Part shown: piece after piece, positions 56,920-64,000 of the stretch | Layout of the letters: the number at the start of each line of letters is the position of its first letter | Numbering within the stretch: the first letter of the stretch is position 1 | Assembly: GCF_024300645.1 (NCBI RefSeq) | Contig: NZ_CP101291.1 | Location: 992,001 to 1,056,000, forward strand | DNA length: 64,000 nt | Origin: Alteromonas sp. LMIT006 | GTDB lineage: Bacteria; Pseudomonadota; Gammaproteobacteria; Enterobacterales; Alteromonadaceae | Reading direction: 5' to 3' | The notes under the pieces: generated by a model | Database searches by the model: none | What the model saw: the letters and a program-made list of their open reading frames with translations, nothing else | Told to the model about the DNA's origin: nothing | Made by a program: the position numbers and the translations under genes

Positions 56920-57981
56920 TTATTCTCCCCAGTGACATAGTTCACGCAAAACGGATGTGGCAAAGCAGCCTTTTGGTAGAGTAAATTCCACATGTAGGTT
57001 ATTCGCTTCCCACTGCCATTTAAGTTGAGACGGCAATAAGCGAATCGCTCGGCGTTCTTGCTTTAATCCTAATTGAGATAACGTAGCACAGATTTGTGGA
57101 TATTGCGCAAACAGGTTTTCTTCTAATGCGATAGCCTTGTCTTGAGTATTTAATGACCCTCTACCAAAAAGGGCGGCAGAGATATGAATATCGCCCTCAG
57201 CGAGCCGTTTAGCGATGATGTCATCATTTCTTTCTGGAATGAAAAAGCTATTACTTCCTGCCAGCATAAATGCATCGCCAGATATTGGTTGGAAGAAACA
57301 ACCTCGTTCAATTCGAGTGTGAATCAGAGTATTAAATAGCCAGCTGCGTAAGGCGGATATGGCTAGATTTTTCTTGTTGCGTTGTTTAATCGTTTTACCG
57401 TCAAGCAAATTTTTCGCGAGCTCTAGGTTACCGCCATAGCGAATAGCAGAGAGCCCATTTTCATCAGTATAATGCATCTCACCAAAACGCTGTTGTCCAT
57501 AATAGTTGGGCACACCAGACTCACGAATGTGATGAAGTCGACTCTCGACGTCTGCACAATCGGAAACATCGCGTAAAATTAAGGCAAATCGATTGCCAGC
57601 CAGATGGCCGGTTTTGAGTTTTTTATGGTGTTTGGTTACGCTTAAAACGCGTAAACCTTTGAGTGCAAATTGAGTGAAATCAAGTTCAGGGTGCAGTGGG
57701 TGATGTACGCCGAAGTATTGCCTGGTGCGTCCGTATTTGTCTTTTCTTCCCGCATACGTTACCTGACGCAGTGGAAGACGGTAACACTTGGCAAGCTCCT
57801 CTGCAACATAAGCGGTATTTAAGCCAGTTTTTTCGATGTGTACGTAACTGTGCTCACCTTCCCCTGATAATTCGTAGCCAAGAATTTCATCTACCACAAA
57901 ATCATCGATAACACGTTTGAAATCGGCTTTAGCCACAGGTTTTTGATAAAGGTGTGCCCAGTCTTGTGCAGGATACTTCAT
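56920..57981 (-). CDS. truD: tRNA pseudouridine synthase D
   Basis: 353 residues. TruD forms pseudouridine at position 13 of tRNA-Glu. The catalytic Asp is in VTYAGRKDKYGRTRQYFGV (about residue 80); GHLAGNRFALILRDV, GVPNYYGQQRFG and the C-terminal LPKGCFATSVLREL are TruD hallmarks. The first block (AQDWAHLYQKPVAKADFK) fits the family N-terminus. It sits 11 bases after ispF and abuts surE. Confidence 0.96.
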   Translation of the reverse strand: MKYPAQDWAHLYQKPVAKADFKRVIDDFVVDEILGYELSGEGEHSYVHIEKTGLNTAYVAEELAKCYRLPLRQVTYAGRKDKYGRTRQYFGVHHPLHPELDFTQFALKGLRVLSVTKHHKKLKTGHLAGNRFALILRDVSDCADVESRLHHIRESGVPNYYGQQRFGEMHYTDENGLSAIRYGGNLELAKNLLDGKTIKQRNKKNLAISALRSWLFNTLIHTRIERGCFFQPISGDAFMLAGSNSFFIPERNDDIIAKRLAEGDIHISAALFGRGSLNTQDKAIALEENLFAQYPQICATLSQLGLKQERRAIRLLPSQLKWQWEANNLHVEFTLPKGCFATSVLRELCHWGE

Positions 57982-57992
57982 GTAGCGAGCTC

Positions 57993-58484
57993 TTAGTCTT
58001 CAGCTTGAATCAACAAGACAACTGCATGAGTGGCAATGCCTTCTTTGCGTCCGGTAAACCCGAGTTTTTCAGTCGTCGTTGCTTTAACATTTACTTGTGA
58101 GGGTTCAACCTCTAATGTGTGCGCAATATACGCTTGCATTGATGGAATATAAGGGGCCATTTTGGGCGCTTGTGCCACAATCGTGATGTCGGTATTGCCA
58201 AGTATGTAGCCTCGCTGTTTCACTTGAGAATAGACGTCACGTAAGAGGACGCCACTGTTTGCACCGGCAAAAGCAGGATCGCTATCTGGAAAATGATGAC
58301 CAATATCGCCAAGCGCAACTGCACCAAGTAATGCGTCACATAATGCGTGTAATACAACATCGCCATCGGAATGCGCGAGCAACCCAGTTGTGTGAGCCAC
58401 TTCAACTCCACCTAAAATTAACGGTTTATCGCCACCAAATTTGTGTACGTCATAACCATGTCCTATGCGAAAGGGAAGACTCAT
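57993..58484 (-). CDS. ispF: 2-C-methyl-D-erythritol 2,4-cyclodiphosphate synthase
   Basis: 163 residues, standard. IspF closes CDP-ME-2P to the cyclic diphosphate in the non-mevalonate isoprenoid pathway. Zinc ligands are in [12 protein letters not shown] (D and H at about 10 and 12) and [33 protein letters not shown] carries the CMP-binding loop. It is one base after ispD. Confidence 0.97.
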   Translation of the reverse strand: MSLPFRIGHGYDVHKFGGDKPLILGGVEVAHTTGLLAHSDGDVVLHALCDALLGAVALGDIGHHFPDSDPAFAGANSGVLLRDVYSQVKQRGYILGNTDITIVAQAPKMAPYIPSMQAYIAHTLEVEPSQVNVKATTTEKLGFTGRKEGIATHAVVLLIQAED

Positions 58485-58485
58485 A

Positions 58486-59169
58486 TTATAAGCGTCCTTG
58501 TTGTTGTAAATAAAACTCAGCCAATGCTAAGTCTTCGGGGTGGGTGATTTTTATGTTATCACTGCTACCAGCAACTAACTCAACAGGAATATCACAAAAT
58601 TCTAATGCGGAAGCTTCGTCGGTCACGGTCGTATTTGTCATGGCTTGCTCAATAGCATTAATTAGGGTAGCAACACCCGATGCTTGAGGGGTTTGCGCTC
58701 CCCAGATATGTTCTCTAGGTAAGGTTTTTGCAATAGTTGAGCCATGGGCAGATTTGATGGTGTCCGTCGCCGGTCTAGCCAAAATCGCCGCTTGAGCGCT
58801 GTGCTCAAGTTTTGCAATGAGTGCGTCAATATCAGTGTGACGCAAACAAGGCCGTGCGGCATCGTGCACTAATGCGGTTGCGTCTGGGGGACATGCTTTT
58901 AGTGCAGCTAGTACCGAGTCAACCCGCTCATCTCCACCAGTGACGGCGCGCAACTTGGGATGAGACGCAATCTCTAGGGATGAGAAATGATAATCCTCAG
59001 GATGTAAGGCAACCACCACTTCTGCTAATTTAGGATAAGTTAAAAGTTGTGAAAGTGAGTGCTCAATCACTGTCTTGCTTCCGATTTTGAGGTATTGCTT
59101 GGCAATATTAGCTTGCATTCGTGAACCGATACCGGCAGCTGGAACAATGGCGATATATTGATTTGGCAT
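58486..59169 (-). CDS. ispD: 2-C-methyl-D-erythritol 4-phosphate cytidylyltransferase
   Basis: 227 residues. IspD transfers CMP from CTP to MEP. The nucleotide-binding loop is [21 protein letters not shown] (PAAGIGSRM and AKQYL), followed by [26 protein letters not shown], the Pro-rich WGAQTP and VTDEASALE. It is 6 bases downstream of ftsB and directly ahead of ispF; both isp genes are in their usual order. Confidence 0.97.
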   Translation of the reverse strand: MPNQYIAIVPAAGIGSRMQANIAKQYLKIGSKTVIEHSLSQLLTYPKLAEVVVALHPEDYHFSSLEIASHPKLRAVTGGDERVDSVLAALKACPPDATALVHDAARPCLRHTDIDALIAKLEHSAQAAILARPATDTIKSAHGSTIAKTLPREHIWGAQTPQASGVATLINAIEQAMTNTTVTDEASALEFCDIPVELVAGSSDNIKITHPEDLALAEFYLQQQGRL

Positions 59170-59175
59170 AGTGTT

Positions 59176-59463
59176 TTATTGTTCTGATGGGAGAATGCGA
59201 TAAAACGTTTCTCCCTCTTTGATAAGGCCTAATTCGTTTCTGGCGCGTTCTTCAATCGCTTCGAGACCAATTTTAAGATCCGCAATATCCGCTGCAAGAA
59301 GTCGATTGCGCTGTGCTAAATTCGCATTTTGCAACTGACGCTCAGCGACCTTTGCTTGCCCTGCCCACAAATCGGGAATACTGTGCTTACCGAACCACAA
59401 CCTATGCTGTAGCAAGACCAGTAAAATCAGCAAAGCAAAATTAATAATGTGTTTTTGCTGCAC
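59176..59463 (-). CDS. ftsB: Cell division protein FtsB
   Basis: 95 residues. A bitopic divisome protein: short cytoplasmic N-terminus, one membrane helix (IINFALLILLVLLQHRLWFG, about residues 6-25), then a periplasmic coiled coil (QLQNANLAQRNRLLAADIADL) and the conserved EERARNELGLIKEGETFY motif. FtsB acts with FtsL and FtsQ to control septal synthesis. It is the first gene of the nine-gene unit running to rpoS. Confidence 0.95.
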   Translation of the reverse strand: MQQKHIINFALLILLVLLQHRLWFGKHSIPDLWAGQAKVAERQLQNANLAQRNRLLAADIADLKIGLEAIEERARNELGLIKEGETFYRILPSEQ

Positions 59464-59721
59464 AAGGAACCCCTCAAATAAGTGTATCTATTGTAGCGTT
59501 TTTTGATAAAGATACCAGTGTGAGATCACTATAGGTTTGTTCCGGCTTAGCATTATTCGACTCCGATAAGTTAATCCGCACTTGAGCTAAGACAGTCCCC
59601 GTTGTTAAGAAACACATCAAACAGTCCAGGGGTAAAAAGGTGCGCATAAATCTTGCACTCAGTCCGTGGTCACATTATCTTTGTCTTTGAAGCATAATGA
59701 ACTAGTTAAAAAAGAGATGCA
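59464..59721. promoter_or_regulatory. Divergent ftsB / BadF-kinase intergenic region
   Basis: 258 bases with no gene. It contains ACCAGTGTGAGATCACT at 59514-59528; part of this (ACCAGTGT) recurs in the inverted repeat of the murQ/alr region, and AGTGTGAGATCACT is a short imperfect dyad. The promoters of the ftsB operon and of the kinase-nagA pair must be here. No regulator site is proven. Confidence 0.3.
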
Positions 59722-60591
59722 ATGGCCTCTAATCATCCCCCAATAATCGCCATCGACGGTGGTGGCACGTCATGTGACGCAGCCCTTTTTATTCAAAATA
59801 CATGCATAGATAAAGTGGTGACAGGACCGGCTAATGTGTATGTCGATCCTTCTCGAGCACAACAAAACATTGTCGCAGCGGTCAGTGAACTCGCGAGTCG
59901 TCATGATTTGGGGCTCGATCAAATCCTAGTTTCAGGAGGTTGCGCTGGAATGGGGATCGCAACGGCTCAACAAGAGATGCAAAAATGGCAATCGCCATTT
60001 TGTCGGTTAGCGCTTACTACAGATGTGCATGTTGCCAGTCTTGGAGCTAATTTAGGCGCAGACTGTCACACTATCATCGTTGGTACAGGTTCTTGTGCAC
60101 TCACCTTACATCAAGGAGAGTTGACGCAAACAGGCGGGCATGGGTGTTTATTAGGCGATGACGCCTCTGGGGCATGGTTAGGTCAAGAGTTATTACGTTA
60201 TTGCTTGTTGGCCAGTGATGGCCTTACCGAGACGAGTGAACTCATCGAAGCAGGATTTGCCTTTATCGGTACACGCCAAGCAGCTGAAATCGTCTCTCGC
60301 TATCACACTTTGGACAGTGCTATCTTGGCGACACTGGCGCCGCTTGTGTTTGAGCACGTTGGTGAGGATGAGCTGGCCAATCATTTGGTGGCACAAGGTG
60401 TCGATTATTTGGTGCATCTGCACGGTCATTTAGATGCTCAAATGGCACTGCCTAGTTTTGCCTATGGCAGTATTTGGAATGCTTATAAAAAGTGCAACAT
60501 TGAGGAGTTAACGGTCTTACAAACACCTTTATCCGATCCACTTCATGGCGCGTATCTCTATGGGTTATCTGCATTTGGATTTCAGTCATGA
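59722..60591 (+). CDS. BadF/BadG-family N-acetylhexosamine kinase (NagK/MurK-like)
   Basis: 289 residues. Actin-like ATPase fold: phosphate 1 loop IAIDGGGTSCDAALF, an adenosine/phosphate 2 region IVGTGSCALTLHQG, and GGHGCLLGDDASGAWLGQELLRY, the motif of GlcNAc or glucosamine kinases in this family. Overlap with nagA by four bases (ATGA) makes GlcNAc the likeliest substrate, giving GlcNAc-6-P. Clostridial MurK, of the same family, also phosphorylates MurNAc; that role is possible here because murQ is present with no visible MurNAc kinase. Confidence 0.85.
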   Translation: MASNHPPIIAIDGGGTSCDAALFIQNTCIDKVVTGPANVYVDPSRAQQNIVAAVSELASRHDLGLDQILVSGGCAGMGIATAQQEMQKWQSPFCRLALTTDVHVASLGANLGADCHTIIVGTGSCALTLHQGELTQTGGHGCLLGDDASGAWLGQELLRYCLLASDGLTETSELIEAGFAFIGTRQAAEIVSRYHTLDSAILATLAPLVFEHVGEDELANHLVAQGVDYLVHLHGHLDAQMALPSFAYGSIWNAYKKCNIEELTVLQTPLSDPLHGAYLYGLSAFGFQS

Positions 60592-61700
60592 AAATTCGTG
60601 CGCACAATCTGCTATTAGATAATGAGTTTGTCACAGAACAAACCGTACATATAGAATCTGGCAAAATCATCGATATTTATCCTAGTCGTAACGAAGCTGT
60701 CGAGCATGACGTGCATTATTTGGTGCCAAGTTATATCGATTTGCAAGTCAATGGTGGTGGTGGTGTATTATTACAAGAAGATGTGAAGGCATCTGATATA
60801 TTAAAGGTTGTGAGTGCTCACTCTAAATTTGGTTCTGGATTTATATTGCCGACCTTGATCACGAATTCTTATCTTGCAATGCAACAATGCGCTGATGCAG
60901 TGATCCAGGCCAGAGAACAAACCAGTGCAGTGCTTGGCGTGCATTTTGAGGGGCCTTGGTTAGCTAAAGCAAAAAAAGGGATCCATCTTGAGCAACATAT
61001 TCGTGCACCATCGGATGCTGAGCTTGCTTTGATTTCGGATGTTCAGCTGGGCAAAGTGCTCATTACTTTAGCCCCAGAAACCGTTCCTGTTGATGTGATT
61101 ACCGACTTGGTGGCACGAGGCGTTGTTATCAGCTTGGGGCATTCTAATGCCACCCACGAACAAGTATTAGCGGCTATTGAGGCTGGAGCTTCGGGTTTTA
61201 CGCATTTATACAACGCTATGAGTGGCTTGCAAGGGCGGAACCCGGGTATGGTAGGGGTCGCATTAGGCGAGGAGAGTACTTTTGCCGGGCTCATCGTTGA
61301 TCATCATCACGTAAGCCCTTATGCCGTTCGCTTGGCATATCAAAATAAATCATTCCAACGTTTGTGTTTGGTCACCGATGCGATGGCGCATGTTGGTTCA
61401 TCAAATGATGTTCTACCGTATTTTGATACTCAGATTACGCAACGAGATGGAAAACTCACGACCCCTGATGGGGCTTTGGCTGGATCTTGTTTGACCATGC
61501 ATGAAGCCGTTTTGAATATGCATAGAGATATCGGGGTATCATTTGAGCACAGTGTCATTATGGCGTCACGTACTCCTGCAAACTGGCTGGGATTGTATGA
61601 GTATGGACGAATAGGTATTGATGTGAGTGCAAATTTACTTGGAATAAACAGTGAGTTAGTCATTACTTCTCATTGGCGTGATGGAGTGTTAGTTGAGTGA
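60588..61700 (+). CDS. nagA: N-acetylglucosamine-6-phosphate deacetylase
   Basis: 370 residues. NagA removes acetate from GlcNAc-6-P, the product of both the kinase and MurQ. An amidohydrolase barrel: VPSYIDLQVNGGGGVLLQED, the metal site GVHFEGPWLAKAKKG with the Glu, VISLGHSNATHEQV, GFTHLYNAMSGLQGRNPG, LIVDHHHVSP and VTDAMAHVG with the catalytic Asp. Deamination by NagB is not encoded in the window. It is coupled to the kinase gene and ends at a bidirectional terminator. Confidence 0.96.
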   Translation: MKIRAHNLLLDNEFVTEQTVHIESGKIIDIYPSRNEAVEHDVHYLVPSYIDLQVNGGGGVLLQEDVKASDILKVVSAHSKFGSGFILPTLITNSYLAMQQCADAVIQAREQTSAVLGVHFEGPWLAKAKKGIHLEQHIRAPSDAELALISDVQLGKVLITLAPETVPVDVITDLVARGVVISLGHSNATHEQVLAAIEAGASGFTHLYNAMSGLQGRNPGMVGVALGEESTFAGLIVDHHHVSPYAVRLAYQNKSFQRLCLVTDAMAHVGSSNDVLPYFDTQITQRDGKLTTPDGALAGSCLTMHEAVLNMHRDIGVSFEHSVIMASRTPANWLGLYEYGRIGIDVSANLLGINSELVITSHWRDGVLVE

Positions 61701-61744
61701 ATGCGTTAACCAGCAGGTGAATCAGTATTAGACAGGTGGATAAA

Positions 61745-61776
61745 AAAACGCATCTCAGCTAACCAAGATGCGTTTT
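61745..61776. terminator. Bidirectional terminator between nagA and fadA
   Basis: A perfect 11-bp stem pairs AAAACGCATCT (61745-61755) with AGATGCGTTTT (61766-61776) around a 10-base loop, with an A-tract on one side and T residues on the other. It suits the convergent nagA (+) and fadA (-) genes. Confidence 0.88.
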
Positions 61777-61796
61777 CTATTTTGTGTAGGTGAGTG

Positions 61797-64000
<2,204 letters not shown>

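Overview
The window is a gene-dense stretch of a gammaproteobacterial chromosome of moderate GC. The gene orders point to a marine Alteromonadales-type organism. Supporting orders are ftsB-ispD-ispF-truD-surE-pcm-yqaA-nlpD-rpoS, tolC divergent from nudF-yqiB-yqiA-parE, epmB divergent from efp-epmA, mutH beside rppH-ptsP-(TSUP)-lgt-thyA, rapA-rluA, and fadBA. An orphan PEP-CTERM-type TPR lipoprotein (PrsT) and a secreted NagZ/NamZ pair fit the same group. The species cannot be named from the sequence alone. No rRNA, tRNA, insertion sequence, prophage or CRISPR array was found.

Layout. 1-12 kb: the 3' end of purK, a PCu(A)C copper chaperone, a PQQ-type sugar dehydrogenase, rapA-rluA, a PIN-PhoH ATPase, a Mpo1-like protein, cnoX, purA, a VOC protein and ggt. 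12-17 kb: a peptidoglycan-salvage block (secreted NagZ, NamZ, MurQ), then alr across a 354-bp intergenic region. 18-25 kb: putA, a CYTH-CHAD triphosphatase, a tandem pair of unrecognised paralogues, mutH. 25-31 kb: rppH-ptsP, a TauE/SafE permease, lgt-thyA, a decayed gene remnant, azoR. 31-37 kb: pirin, an AmpG-type permease, cysG, deaD. 37-49 kb: prsT, tolC, nudF-yqiB-yqiA-parE plus an unknown membrane-anchored gene, a possible PriC-like gene, epmB, efp-epmA. 49-59 kb: a small unknown gene, a GNAT, a cyclophilin, rlmG, alkB-bolA, and the rpoS/surE/isp operon. 59-64 kb: a BadF-type sugar kinase with nagA, then fadA and the 3' part of fadB.

How the genes connect. NagZ and NamZ can release GlcNAc and MurNAc from muropeptides outside the cytoplasm. 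MurQ converts MurNAc-6-P to GlcNAc-6-P, which NagA deacetylates. The BadF-type kinase and the AmpG-like importer fit the same salvage theme. EpmA and EpmB modify EF-P at Lys34, and all three genes lie together.

Most notable observations: a textbook rho-independent terminator hairpin sits inside the first codons of epmA, directly behind efp; two adjacent paralogous genes of unknown family share about 48% identity without gaps; prsT stands alone without exosortase genes; and regulatory-looking inverted repeats occur upstream of murQ/alr and of putA.
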